Assembly (NCBI GenBank): GCA_000154345.1
Contig: DS480348.1
Coordinates: 186,001 to 250,000, forward strand
Length of the DNA: 64,000 nt
Direction of reading: 5' to 3'
Origin: [Clostridium] leptum DSM 753
GTDB lineage: Bacteria; Bacillota; Clostridia; Oscillospirales; Acutalibacteraceae
Numbering within the stretch: position 1 is the stretch's first letter; the number at the start of each line of letters is the position of its first letter. Both the position numbers and the translations under genes were made by a program. The notes below the pieces were generated by a model. That model was not told the origin of the DNA and ran no database searches. It worked only from the letters and a program-made list of their open reading frames with translations. Positions 17,446 through 26,029 of this stretch are shown one piece after another.

Positions 17446-17928
17446 GTGCTTAGGTTTTCGGGAATGGACTTCTTAGGGGCATGAAGAAATTTATTTTATT
17501 CTGTCAAGCCACGGCAAAGGGAAGAAAAGCTGATTTTTGATTTACCTGTACTTTCCTTCTGAAAACCTGATGTGAAAGAGCACCCAAAATAGCGGAAGCT
17601 GGAATTCACTTTACAAAGGGAATGAAACAGCAGTTTTGACGGCGCTCCGTTTGTGAAATTATAGTTTATTTTTAGGTTATTTCCGGATGTTCAGCTGAAA
17701 AAGCACCAGCGAAAATATTCTCGTCAGGGAGCTAATGGCTGTTGTGAGCAAATACCATAAAACAGATAACAGGCTGGAAAACAAAAATGCCTTAAACAGC
17801 GGTTATGACCTTCCCGGCAGCTTAGCTTACGGCCTGGAGTTTTGCTTCAGGCTGTTTTGGCCCTAAAGTAGTTACAGGTCAATAAATCGCCGCAAAAATA
17901 TTCTTAACGCATTAAGCCGTAATCCAGA
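17446..17928 (+). other. Intergenic region with one terminator-like hairpin
   Basis: No convincing gene. A hairpin at 17832-17852 (GCCTGGAG with CTTCAGGC, 5-base loop) is followed by TGTTTTGG and could end the M50 transcript facing the convergent regulator gene. The rest is AT-rich and shows no clear promoter or structure. Confidence 0.5.
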
Positions 17929-18303
17929 CTAATCCTGCTTATATTTTTCCGCGTGGGCTTTAATGGCCCGAAAGCTTTCGTCGCTGATAACATGCTCGAT
18001 CCGGCACGCATCTTCCACTGCGACCTCTGGGCTTACTCCTAAAATCGTCAGCCAATCCGACAAAAGAGTATGGCGCTCATATATTTTTTCCGCAATTTCC
18101 CGACCCTTATCCAGCAGAGTGATGGAGCCATCCGGATCCATTTCAATATACCCATTCATACGCAGGTTTTTCATCGCCACGCTGACGCTGGGTTTGGAAT
18201 AAGAAAGCTCATTGGCGATATCGATGGAACGGACATGGCCGCTGCGCTTTTTTAAAATTAAAATGGTTTCCAAATAGTTTTCAGCGGATTCCTGAATTCG
18301 CAA
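17929..18303 (-). CDS. DtxR/MntR-type metal-dependent transcriptional regulator
   Basis: A 124-residue repressor. The N-terminal winged helix-turn-helix has SAENYLETILIL, VRSIDIANELSYSKPSVSVA and MKNLRMNGYIEMD. The dimerisation and metal-binding part has IYERHTLLSDWL, VEDACRIEHVIS and SFRAIKAHAEKY. It lacks the SH3-like C-terminal domain, as in MntR-like short members. The start is TTG at 18303 with GAGGTG 8 bases upstream, on the minus strand. It is divergent from the HMA-domain gene at 18676, an arrangement that suggests metal-responsive control of that gene. The metal (Mn, Fe or other) cannot be decided. Confidence 0.9.
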   Translation of the reverse strand: MRIQESAENYLETILILKKRSGHVRSIDIANELSYSKPSVSVAMKNLRMNGYIEMDPDGSITLLDKGREIAEKIYERHTLLSDWLTILGVSPEVAVEDACRIEHVISDESFRAIKAHAEKYKQD

Positions 18304-18675
18304 ATTCTGTCACCTCGGTTTTTAAGAAATATTGTCTTATTCTAGTCTAACATAATTGGATGAGATTAATCAAGAGTGCTGTAGAGTAATTGACAAAATC
18401 GAAGGAAAGTGCTATGGTGTAAATGGTGATTAGTGCACACTAACTCAATGAAGCTTGCAGGACTGCACTGTTGATTTTCCGATTTTTTGCGTGAGGAAAA
18501 TTGTCTCTTGGGCAAAGCTGACAGGGCTGGGGAAGAAAACAGAAGGAGTTTCCGGGCCCGGTGGAGGAGATAGGCTGCCGCTTTAGCCAGCTGGAAATTT
18601 TTCACTGCCCAAAAATGAAGGACAGCCTTGCCGAAGAATCCGGGAAGGCTGCGATAGGTTAGGGAGGTTTTCACA
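18304..18675 (+). other. Divergent intergenic region, long leader with hairpins
   Basis: Holds the regulator promoter area and a leader of about 200 bases before the HMA gene. A hairpin at 18623-18651 pairs CAGCCTT with AAGGCTG and has an inner CCG/CGG pair. The ribosome site AGGGAGG is about 15 bases downstream of the hairpin. GTCTTA and GTCTAA form a direct repeat near 18335-18350 that could be an operator half-site pair. No known riboswitch was recognised. Confidence 0.45.
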
Positions 18676-19062
18676 ATGGATGGAGTTTGGCCGACAGTAA
18701 TTATTTGCGCAGTGCTGGCGCTCATCGCGGCTTTGGCGATTCGAAGCTATGTGAAAAAGCTGCAAAACGGCTGTTGTGGAGCTGGAGGCGACAGTGAAAA
18801 AAGGCTGCGGCCCCCGGATCGGGAGCTCTCACATTATCCTTATGCTTGGAGAATCAAAATCGATGGAATGAGTTGTAAACGCTGCGCCTTACGGATCGAA
18901 AATGCATTCCATGAAAAAGACGGCTTTTACGCGAAGGTGTCGCTGAAAAATAAGGAGGCCATAGTATATACGAAGTCCAAGGCTTCTAGGCAGGAGCTGA
19001 CAGGTATTGTAGAACGGGCTGGATATCAGCTCCTAAGCCTGGAGCAGGCGGCTGAACGATAG
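18676..19062 (+). CDS. Membrane-anchored heavy-metal-associated (HMA) domain protein
   Basis: A 128-residue protein. Residues 6-27 form a membrane helix (VIICAVLALIAALAIRSYVKK) followed by NGCCGAGG, like the short FeoB-associated Cys-rich membrane proteins. A C-terminal ferredoxin-like HMA fold carries the metal motif GMSCKRC (C67, C70). HMA domains carry Cu(I) or other soft metals. It is next to a divergent DtxR/MntR-type gene, implying metal control. No P-type ATPase or FeoB is in the window. It may act as a membrane-bound metal chaperone; the metal is unknown. Confidence 0.75.
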   Translation: MDGVWPTVIICAVLALIAALAIRSYVKKLQNGCCGAGGDSEKRLRPPDRELSHYPYAWRIKIDGMSCKRCALRIENAFHEKDGFYAKVSLKNKEAIVYTKSKASRQELTGIVERAGYQLLSLEQAAER

Positions 19063-19304
19063 CGGCCTCCTTGCGGGGCTGTTTTCGTAATACCGGTTTC
19101 CGGCAAAGTAGAAAATGAGCTTTTCCGATAGGAACATTTATCAGCTCCCTGAATTATTGGTAAAACTAGAAAACAGCCTCCCAAAATTTAACAAGCGCTG
19201 CAATGGCAAAGGAGAGGACAGGGATTTATGCATTTTTGCTGGTACGGCGTGAAGGGTGGGAAAAAGCCTTTCCGCCGCAGAAGTGAAAAAATTTTTATGA
19301 AATT

Positions 19305-19334
19305 AAAAAAGAAGCCCCAAGAGGGGCTTCTTTG
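19305..19334 (+). terminator. Intrinsic terminator upstream of the radical-SAM pair
   Basis: GAAGCCCC and GGGGCTTC form a perfect 8-bp stem with a 4-base loop (AAGA). An A-run precedes it and TTTGATTCTT follows. It ends the HMA-gene transcript; the rest of the 19063-19441 gap shows no further clear structure. Confidence 0.85.
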
Positions 19335-19441
19335 ATTCTTGAGAAAGGCAGCCAATCAGACAAAGGGCGTTGCATTGGCGAAGGAATTCCAGTATAATTA
19401 ACAATTAAGGTTTCTAACGCCATAGGATAGGAGAACAAGAG

Positions 19442-21283
19442 ATGAACCCTGAACTGGAAAAGGTGCTGCTTAAGGTGCAAAAGCCTGGCAGATATGCGGG
19501 CGGCGAAAGCAACCGTGTCGTCAAGGATCAGGAACAGGTTGACGTGCGGTTCGCCTTTTGCTTCCCGGATGTGTATGAGGTGGGGATGTCCCATCTGGGA
19601 ATGAAAATATTATACGGCCTGTTCAATGAAATGGATGGGGTTTGGTGTGAGCGCGTGTTTGCGCCCTGGCCGGATATGGAGGAACAGATGCGGGAGCATC
19701 ACATCCCTCTTTACGGCTTGGAGAGCGGTGATGCTATCACAGATTTTGATTTTATCGGCTTTACGCTCCAATATGAGCTGAGCTATTCCAATGTGCTGAA
19801 TATGCTGGATCTGGCGGGAATCCCTCTATATGCTAAGGATAGAAAAGGGCTGGGACGGATCGTCGTTGCAGGCGGCCCCTGTGCCTGCAACTGCGAGCCT
19901 TTGGCCGATTTTTTGGACCTGGTGTTTCTGGGAGAGGGAGAAGAGGTGGACCGGGAGGTCATCGAGCTATATCGGGACTGCAAAAAGACGGGAAAGACCA
20001 GGGAGGAATTTCTGGCTGCCGCGGCGGGAATCGAGGGAGTATATGTGCCCTCCCTATACCAGGTGGATTATCATGAGGATGGCACGGTGAAATCTATTTC
20101 TCCCACCCAGGGAGCGCCCGCGCGGGTCAAAAAGCGGATTGTGATGGATTTGGATTCCCTTTATTACCCGAAGGCCTTTGTAGTGCCTAATATCGAGATT
20201 ATCCACGACAGAACCGTGGAGGAAATTTTTCGGGGATGTATCCGGGGATGCCGGTTCTGCCAGGCTGGCTTTCTCTATCGTCCGGTGCGGGAAAAATCCC
20301 CGGAAACCATCGACCGTCAGAGCCGGGAGCTTTGCAGGAATACCGGATATGACGAGATTTCCCTGTCATCCTTAAGCTCCAGCGATTACACGAGGATTAC
20401 GGAGCTTTTGGAAAAAATGCTCACGTGGACCGACCGGGAAAAGGTCAGCGTGTCCCTGCCGTCGCTGCGGGTGGATGGCTTTTCCAATGAATTGATGGAA
20501 AAGCTGAACACCGTCCGCCGGGGAGGCTTGACCTTCGCGCCGGAGGCCGGCACCCAAAGATTGCGGGATGTGATCAATAAAAACGTGACGGAGGAGGAGC
20601 TTTTAAAAACCTGCTCCACGGCCTTCTGCGGCGGCTGGACCACGGTGAAGCTTTACTTTATGATGGGGCTTCCCACTGAGACTTTGGAGGATGTGGCGGG
20701 GATTCCCGCTCTGGCGCAGAGGGTGGTCAACGCCTATTATGCCAATCCCAACAAGCCCAAGGGAAAATCAGTAAAGGTAACCGCTTCCGCCTCCTGCTTT
20801 GTGCCTAAGCCGCATACGCCGTTCCAGTGGGAGGCGCAGGATACCATAGAGATGTTAGAGCGCAAGCAGAAGCACTTAAAGGAAAATATCACCAGCAAGA
20901 AGATTTCCGCCCATTGGCACGACGCCCGGACAAGCACCTTAGAGGGCGTGTTCGCCAGAGGGGACAGGAGGCTGGGCAAGGTGCTGGCCTTAGCCCAAAA
21001 GAAAGGCTGCAGATTTGACGGATGGGATGATTATTTCAATTACAGCCTATGGATGGAATGCTTCGAGGAATGCGGCATCGACCCTTCGTTTTACAATCAC
21101 CGGAAAAGAAGCTTCGACGAGATTCTGCCCTGGGATCACATGGATTATGGAATCGAAAAGGGGTTCCTGATCGAGGAATGTAAAAGGGCTTACGCCGGCG
21201 CCGCTACCCCGAACTGCCGGGAAAAATGCTCCCACTGCGGGGCTGCCTGCTGGAAAGGGGGGCTGTGCGTTGAAAAGCGTTAG
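19442..21283 (+). CDS. TIGR03960-type B12-binding-like radical SAM protein
   Basis: A 613-residue radical-SAM enzyme of unknown reaction. The N-terminal part resembles a B12-binding Rossmann domain (VAGGPCACNCEPLADFLDLV). The cluster motif is CIRGCRFC with C266, C270 and C273. FAPEAGTQRLRDVINKNVTE and YFMMGLPTET are typical of the core. A Cys-rich C-terminus ends NCREKCSHCGAACWKGGLC. It overlaps the next gene by 14 bases. The pair is well conserved across Clostridia, usually near rng-rplU-rpmA, but a defined substrate is not known to me. Confidence 0.9.
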   Translation: MNPELEKVLLKVQKPGRYAGGESNRVVKDQEQVDVRFAFCFPDVYEVGMSHLGMKILYGLFNEMDGVWCERVFAPWPDMEEQMREHHIPLYGLESGDAITDFDFIGFTLQYELSYSNVLNMLDLAGIPLYAKDRKGLGRIVVAGGPCACNCEPLADFLDLVFLGEGEEVDREVIELYRDCKKTGKTREEFLAAAAGIEGVYVPSLYQVDYHEDGTVKSISPTQGAPARVKKRIVMDLDSLYYPKAFVVPNIEIIHDRTVEEIFRGCIRGCRFCQAGFLYRPVREKSPETIDRQSRELCRNTGYDEISLSSLSSSDYTRITELLEKMLTWTDREKVSVSLPSLRVDGFSNELMEKLNTVRRGGLTFAPEAGTQRLRDVINKNVTEEELLKTCSTAFCGGWTTVKLYFMMGLPTETLEDVAGIPALAQRVVNAYYANPNKPKGKSVKVTASASCFVPKPHTPFQWEAQDTIEMLERKQKHLKENITSKKISAHWHDARTSTLEGVFARGDRRLGKVLALAQKKGCRFDGWDDYFNYSLWMECFEECGIDPSFYNHRKRSFDEILPWDHMDYGIEKGFLIEECKRAYAGAATPNCREKCSHCGAACWKGGLCVEKR

Positions 21284-21926
21284 AATCTGGTACCGGAAAG
21301 AGGGCGCCGCCAAATATATGTCCCACCTGGATTTGGTCCGGGTGATGGGCAGAGTGTTCCATCGGGCGGGGATCCCTCTGTGGTATACAGAGGGCTTCAA
21401 TCCCCATCCATTTATGACCTTTGCCCTGCCGCTCTCACTGGGAACGGTGGGCCTGCGGGAAACCATGGATATCAAGCTGGAGGACGAAATCTCCCGGGAG
21501 GCTATTTTGGAAAAAATGAATCCGTGTATGCCGGATGGCATTACTGTATTCGACGTCACCGACCCGGTGATGAAGCCGGGAGTCATCGCCTTTGGGCAAT
21601 ACCGTATAGAGCTTTTCTGCGGGGAAACAACCCCGGAGGCCCTTTTAGAGACGGTAAAGGGCCAGCTTGAGAAAAAAGAACTGATCATTGAAAAGCGCTC
21701 CAAAAAAGGAGTCAAGCTTTTTGACTTAAAGCCTGCGGTTCAGAAAGCGGAGCTTTTTCTTGACGAGTCCGGTGTGGTTCTGGAAACCATACTGCCGGCA
21801 GGAAGCACGCTGAATGTCAATCCCTCCTTACTGGTGGAAGCTTTTTGCCTGTATACCAAGCTTCCCGTGGAAGCGAGGATCACCCGGGAGAATGTTCTTG
21901 ATCAGAATCTGAAAAGCTTCCGTTAA
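21270..21926 (+). CDS. TIGR03936-type radical-SAM-associated protein (DUF2344)
   Basis: A 218-residue partner protein with the characteristic start VRIWYRKEGAAKYMSHLDLV and GFNPHPFMTFALPLSLG. It overlaps the upstream radical-SAM gene and starts with TTG at 21270, preceded by AAAGGGGGG. In other Clostridia the next genes are rng, rplU and rpmA; here an XRE regulator follows, so the ribosomal block lies elsewhere or was separated. The function is unknown, probably RNA or ribosome related by context. Confidence 0.88.
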   Translation: MKSVRIWYRKEGAAKYMSHLDLVRVMGRVFHRAGIPLWYTEGFNPHPFMTFALPLSLGTVGLRETMDIKLEDEISREAILEKMNPCMPDGITVFDVTDPVMKPGVIAFGQYRIELFCGETTPEALLETVKGQLEKKELIIEKRSKKGVKLFDLKPAVQKAELFLDESGVVLETILPAGSTLNVNPSLLVEAFCLYTKLPVEARITRENVLDQNLKSFR

Positions 21927-22061
21927 TCTTAAAAGGCCGCGGCCGTGCGGGAAAAAGGGGCTGGCCCGCTCGAAAGCTCCAATGTTAATATACGTTGCTT
22001 GCGGCAACGGGCAGGCTCTTACATAATAGTGGTAACAACTGATAGAAGGAGGTTACCCCTA

Positions 22062-22571
22062 ATGTTAAACGAAAACATCAAGGCAATCAGAAAATCGAAA
22101 GGGCTTTCCCAGGAGGAGCTTGCGGTCAAGCTGAATGTGGTGCGGCAGACAATCTCTAAATGGGAAAACGGACTGTCGGTTCCCGATTCTGATATGCTGA
22201 TCTCCATATCGGAGGCGCTTGAGACGCCCGTAAGCGTTTTGCTTGGAGAACCTGTTGCTGAACCGGAGGCTGACGATTTAAAAGCGGTTTGTGAAAAGCT
22301 GGAGATCATAAACCTGCAGCTCGCGCAAAGAAAGGCCGCAAGGCGAAAAATACTTCATTGGCTGTTTATCTCATTGTGCGCGGTTCTAGTAATAATTTAT
22401 GGCGCTTTAATAGTATTAGACAGTCCTTACCAGAGCTGGGATTACAGCGCCCCTGAAACCGCCGTTGCCGGGGCTGCTTTTCATGCGTTTGAATGGCTGT
22501 TCGTAAGAGCGGCGCCAGTGATCCTCATAGGGGCGGCCGCTGGGGCTTTCTTGACAAGAAAAAAAGCGTAA
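22062..22571 (+). CDS. XRE-family regulator with C-terminal membrane segments
   Basis: A 169-residue protein. Residues 2-60 are a Cro/C1-type helix-turn-helix (NENIKAIRKSKGLSQEELAV, VVRQTISKWENGLSVPDSDM). A linker follows, then two hydrophobic helices at about 93-115 and 140-163. The start at 22062 is fixed by AGAAGGAGG 9 bases upstream; the longer frame from 21945 has no ribosome site. Such HTH-plus-membrane proteins often sense envelope signals or act as local toxin/stress regulators. No obvious target gene is adjacent. Confidence 0.85.
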   Translation: MLNENIKAIRKSKGLSQEELAVKLNVVRQTISKWENGLSVPDSDMLISISEALETPVSVLLGEPVAEPEADDLKAVCEKLEIINLQLAQRKAARRKILHWLFISLCAVLVIIYGALIVLDSPYQSWDYSAPETAVAGAAFHAFEWLFVRAAPVILIGAAAGAFLTRKKA

Positions 22572-22822
22572 AACCGCTCTGCTTTTTAATTGGGGTTCAG
22601 ACTTCAAAGCCCCGCCCGTGGTTTGATAACAGGCCTGCGGCAGCAGACCGGCAACACCGGTGCGGACAGGGGAGAAGGCCTTCTGCCGGCAGCCAATCAA
22701 GCCAATAGAGCCTAACCGCTTATACTGGCAACGCAATTAGATTTGTTTTCGTGAAACACAGAGTGAATAAAAGCGGCTCGCGGGAGTGTGAAATTAATTT
22801 TCTTCGCAAAGAGAAAAAGCTG

Positions 22823-22851
22823 TTGCTTTTTTTAGAAAACTGTGATATTAT
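22823..22851 (+). promoter_or_regulatory. Promoter for rplS
   Basis: TTGCTT (-35, 22823-22828), a 17-base spacer and TATTAT (-10, 22846-22851). It sits directly before the structured rplS leader. Upstream of it, 22572-22822 holds no convincing gene. Confidence 0.75.
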
Positions 22852-22856
22852 ATTTA

Positions 22857-22919
22857 GGCATTTGGATGCCGTGAGGAAGCTCATGGGGTTCAATGGTGAC
22901 ATTGAAGCTGACAGTCCTC
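22857..22919 (+). ncRNA. L19 (rplS) leader RNA, candidate autoregulatory element
   Basis: Two nested elements are visible. GGCAT/ATGCC forms a 5-bp hairpin (22857-22870). GAGGA (22873) pairs with TCCTC (22915) and encloses a perfect 7-bp hairpin TTCAATG/CATTGAA with a GTGA loop (22889-22906). The location, 40 bases before rplS, fits the known L19 leader of Firmicutes, which is thought to bind L19. I matched it by position and structure, not by a model. Confidence 0.65.
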
Positions 22920-22959
22920 TGCTTTACGCATGAATGTCTGAAAAATAGGAGGAAAAAAG

Positions 22960-23304
22960 ATGGATGCCCTGAAAATGATCGCAGCCGATTCTATCAAAGA
23001 GAATCGTCCCCAGTTCGAAATCGGTGATACCGTGAGGGTTCACGTGAATATCCGTGAAGGGGAAAGAGAGAGAGTCCAGATGTTCGAAGGAACCGTCATT
23101 GCCAAGAGAGGCAGCGGCGTTTCCGAAACCTTTACCGTAAGACGCGTTTCCTACGGCGTCGGCGTGGAAAGAGTATTCCCGGTGAACAGCCCCAACGTTA
23201 AAGGCGTAGACGTAGTGAGAAACGGTAAAATCCGCAGAGCAAAGCTTTACTATCTGCGTGACAGAGTCGGTAAGGCCGCTAAGGTTAAGGAACAAATCCG
23301 CTAA
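22960..23304 (+). CDS. rplS: 50S ribosomal protein L19
   Basis: A 114-residue ribosomal protein at the 30S-50S interface. Typical sequence is present: RPQFEIGDTVRVHVNIREGE, RERVQMFEGTVIAKRG, FTVRRVSYGVGVERVFP and RRAKLYYLRDRVGKAAKVKE. AGGAGG precedes the ATG. A leader and promoter lie upstream and a terminator downstream, so it can be a single-gene unit, while lepB and rbgA follow in the order common in Firmicutes. Confidence 0.98.
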   Translation: MDALKMIAADSIKENRPQFEIGDTVRVHVNIREGERERVQMFEGTVIAKRGSGVSETFTVRRVSYGVGVERVFPVNSPNVKGVDVVRNGKIRRAKLYYLRDRVGKAAKVKEQIR

Positions 23305-23308
23305 GGGA

Positions 23309-23334
23309 AAAGGGACGATACCGTCCCTTTTTTT
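23309..23334 (+). terminator. Intrinsic terminator after rplS
   Basis: AAGGGACG and CGTCCCTT form an 8-bp stem with a 4-base ATAC loop, followed by TTTTTT. Confidence 0.9.
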
Positions 23335-23387
23335 GCTATTCATAGGATTTTCGCTCATCATATTGCTAAGAAAGGTGTGACCCGCAG

Positions 23388-23966
23388 ATGGAATGGGAGC
23401 CGAGAGATCGTATGGAATTAAATGAACAGAAAAAAGAGTATTCAGCGGTCACAAGAAACTGCTTTGAATGGGTGGAGGCCGTCGTTACCTCCATCGTGGT
23501 CGTGGTGCTCCTTTTCACCTTTCTTTTTCGTGTGGTCAATGTCAACGGCCAGTCGATGGAGGATACCATCCATAACGAGGATAAGGTGCTGCTGACCAAT
23601 CTTTTTTATGAGCCGGAAAACGGAGATGTGGTGGTAATTTCCCGGGCGCAGCATTTTGAGGAGCCCATTATCAAGAGGGTGATCGCCACCGAGGGGCAGA
23701 CCCTGAAAATCGACTTCAATACCGGCGATGTTTATGTAGACGGGGTTTTGCTGGACGAGCCTTATATTAAAACTCCAACCACCGACAACGAGGGCGGGGA
23801 AATCCCAGAAGTGATCCCGGAGGGCTATGTGTTCGTGATGGGTGACAACCGGGGAAATTCCCTGGACAGCCGCTCGGAGCAGATCGGTCTGATCGATAAG
23901 CGGAATATTATCGGGAAGGCCCAGTATATCGTCTTCCCCTTTGACAGAATCGGAGGCATCGGCTAA
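23388..23966 (+). CDS. lepB: Signal peptidase I
   Basis: Membrane-bound type I signal peptidase of 192 residues. One membrane helix lies at about 30-50. The catalytic Ser is S56 in VNGQSM and the general-base Lys is K96 in IIKRVIATEG. Box E is GDNRGNSLDSR. It cleaves signal peptides of exported proteins. The start is ATG at 23388 with AAAGGTG about 11 bases upstream; an ATG at 23412 is possible. Its TAA overlaps the rbgA start by one base. Confidence 0.95.
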   Translation: MEWEPRDRMELNEQKKEYSAVTRNCFEWVEAVVTSIVVVVLLFTFLFRVVNVNGQSMEDTIHNEDKVLLTNLFYEPENGDVVVISRAQHFEEPIIKRVIATEGQTLKIDFNTGDVYVDGVLLDEPYIKTPTTDNEGGEIPEVIPEGYVFVMGDNRGNSLDSRSEQIGLIDKRNIIGKAQYIVFPFDRIGGIG

Positions 23967-24835
23967 TGAGCGAGGCGCAAACCATTCAATGGTTTCCGGG
24001 GCATATGACCAAAACCCGCCGAAAAATCCAAGCCAGCCTGAAGCTGGTGGACGCGGTGGCGGAGATTATTGACGCGAGAATCCCTGTCAGCTCCCGGAAT
24101 CCGGAGCTGCATAAAATCATCGAAAATAAGCCCCGGATTATCTTGATGAATAAATGCGATATGGCGGATCCCTCTCAAACCGCCCGCTGGGTTTCCTGTT
24201 ATCAAAAGGAGGGCGTTTTGGCCATTCCTGTGGACTGTAAATCCGGCAGGGGCCTGAACCAGTTTATTCCCAAGGTGCGGGAGCTGCTGAAAGACCGTAT
24301 CATCCAGTGGGAGCAAAAGGGGATGGTGAACCGGACCATCCGGGTGATGATCGTAGGGATTCCCAACGTGGGGAAGAGCTCCTTCATCAATCGCATGGCA
24401 AAGCAGAACCGGGCCAAGGTGGAGGACCGGCCTGGCGTTACCAGAGGCAATCAATGGTTCACCATTGGCAAGGCCTTTGATCTTCTGGATACGCCCGGGG
24501 TACTGTGGCCTAAATTCGACGACCCAAACGTGGGAGAAAAGCTGGCCTTTACCGGGGCGGTAAAGGATCAGATTGTGGATACCGAACAGCTTGCCTCCCG
24601 TTTGCTGGAGGTTCTGCGGGATGAATATTCCGCTATGCTGGCCGCCCGGTACAAGCTGGAGAAATATGACCTGCGGCCGCTGCAAGGCTACGAGCTTCTG
24701 GAACTAATAGGGCGTAAGCGGGGGATGCTGGCTTCCGGAGGAGAAATCGATACGGAACGGGCTTCTATTATGGTGCTGGATGAGTTCCGCAGCGCGAAGC
24801 TTGGAAAAATCACCCTGGAACAAGTGAACGGCTGA
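23966..24835 (+). CDS. rbgA: Ribosome biogenesis GTPase RbgA (YlqF)
   Basis: Late 50S assembly GTPase of 289 residues with circularly permuted motifs: MNKCD (G4), PVDCKSGRG (G5-like), GIPNVGKSSFINR (G1) and DTPGVLWP (G3). The start TIQWFPGHMTKTRR with the conserved catalytic His is family-typical. The C-terminal ANTAR-like RNA-binding region follows. It overlaps lepB (TAATG), and rnhB is next downstream, as in Bacillus. Confidence 0.96.
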   Translation: MSEAQTIQWFPGHMTKTRRKIQASLKLVDAVAEIIDARIPVSSRNPELHKIIENKPRIILMNKCDMADPSQTARWVSCYQKEGVLAIPVDCKSGRGLNQFIPKVRELLKDRIIQWEQKGMVNRTIRVMIVGIPNVGKSSFINRMAKQNRAKVEDRPGVTRGNQWFTIGKAFDLLDTPGVLWPKFDDPNVGEKLAFTGAVKDQIVDTEQLASRLLEVLRDEYSAMLAARYKLEKYDLRPLQGYELLELIGRKRGMLASGGEIDTERASIMVLDEFRSAKLGKITLEQVNG

Positions 24836-24845
24836 ATGAATTCTC

Positions 24846-24872
24846 GGGCAGGGAGGAATCCCTGCCCTTTTA
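24846..24872 (+). terminator. Intrinsic terminator after rbgA
   Basis: GGGCAGGG and CCCTGCCC form a perfect 8-bp stem with a 6-base loop, followed by TTTTAATG. Confidence 0.88.
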
Positions 24873-25000
24873 ATGCTTTTGCCTGTCTAACGGGGAAAAG
24901 AAAAATCTTGAAGCCGATCAAAAAACTATCTTGGCTTTCACAGCTTAAGCAAGTTTAAGGAAATAATTGGATTTTAGGAAGCGTTTGGGGGAGGTAGATC

Positions 25001-25978
25001 ATGGATTGGCTGCTTTATGAAAAGGAAGCGATCAGCAAGGGCTACGCTAATGTGTGCGGTGTAGATGAGGCGGGGCGGGGCCCCTTGGCGGGCCCAGTCT
25101 ACGCGGCAGCGGTAATCCTGCCGCCGGGACTGGAGATCGAGGGTGTGAACGACTCCAAAAAATTGACGGAGAAAAAGCGCGAGGCCCTTTTTCCTGAAAT
25201 CAAGGAAAAAGCCCTGGCCTACTGTATAGCCAGCGCCAGCGAGAAGGAAATCGACAAGCTTAATATTTTAAACGCCACCTATCTGGCTATGGCCAGAGCG
25301 GTGGAGGGCCTTCCTGTCAAGGCGGATTACGCCTTGATCGATGGGAACCGTATGCCCCGGTTGCCCATTCCCGGAGAGACCATCGTTAAAGGGGACGGAC
25401 TTTCTATGAGCATTGCCTGCGCCTCCATTTTAGCCAAGGTAACCCGGGATCATGTTATGATGGAATGGGATCAAAGGTATCCCCAGTACCAGTTCGCCAA
25501 GCATAAAGGCTACGGAACTAAGCTGCATATGGATTTGATCCGCCGGTACGGGCCTTGCGAGCTTCACCGGCAAAGCTTCTTAAAAAAGATATTAGGCGCC
25601 GGTGCCTCCAGAACTACCCGGGCCCAATCGATTGGAAAAAGGGGAGAAGCAGCGGCAGCCGCCTATTTGGAGAAAAGAGGCTTTCGCATTTTAGAGAGGA
25701 ATTATCACTGCCCTTACGGGGAAACGGACATAATCGCGGAAGACGGCCAATACATTATATTTGTCGAGGTAAAAACCAGGAAATCCGGCGCGATGGTAGA
25801 AGGCGCAGAGGCGGTGGATACGGTTAAGCGAAAGAAGCTGGCGCAGACTGCTCAGGCCTATTTGTCGGAGCATCCCAGCGGCCTTCAGCCCAGGTTCGAC
25901 GTGATCCTGGTGACGCCCACCGAGGAAAACCGCTGCCGGGTGGAACAGCTGCCCGGCGCGTTTGTCTTAGGAGAGTAG
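25001..25978 (+). CDS. rnhB: Fusion of ribonuclease HII and YraN/UPF0102 domain
   Basis: A 325-residue protein. Residues 1-200 are RNase HII, which removes ribonucleotides from DNA hybrids: CGVDEAGRGPLAGPV with acidic pair D22-E23, then ALIDGN and KVTRDHVM with the other acids, and KGYGTKLH. From about residue 208 comes a complete YraN domain (GKRGEAAAAAYLEKRGFRIL, GETDIIA, FVEVKTR), a nuclease-fold family of unknown role. The two are usually adjacent separate genes. No stop or ribosome site occurs at the joint, so this is a true fusion. Confidence 0.93.
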   Translation: MDWLLYEKEAISKGYANVCGVDEAGRGPLAGPVYAAAVILPPGLEIEGVNDSKKLTEKKREALFPEIKEKALAYCIASASEKEIDKLNILNATYLAMARAVEGLPVKADYALIDGNRMPRLPIPGETIVKGDGLSMSIACASILAKVTRDHVMMEWDQRYPQYQFAKHKGYGTKLHMDLIRRYGPCELHRQSFLKKILGAGASRTTRAQSIGKRGEAAAAAYLEKRGFRILERNYHCPYGETDIIAEDGQYIIFVEVKTRKSGAMVEGAEAVDTVKRKKLAQTAQAYLSEHPSGLQPRFDVILVTPTEENRCRVEQLPGAFVLGE

Positions 25979-26000
25979 GCGGTTCCGGCGCTCCTGCTGG

Positions 26001-26029
26001 CTGGTTGAAAAACGAAATTTTTCAACCGG
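26001..26029 (+). repeat. Perfect hairpin downstream of rnhB
   Basis: GGTTGAAAAA and TTTTTCAACC form a perfect 10-bp stem with a 5-base CGAAA loop, extendable outward by CT/GG. It is the probable transcript end of the RNase HII fusion, although the T-run is within the stem rather than after it. Confidence 0.6.

Noticed and set aside
22751..22933. 60-residue frame upstream of rplS
   Set aside because: It covers the rplS promoter and the hairpins of the L19 leader and has no recognisable domain or ribosome site.
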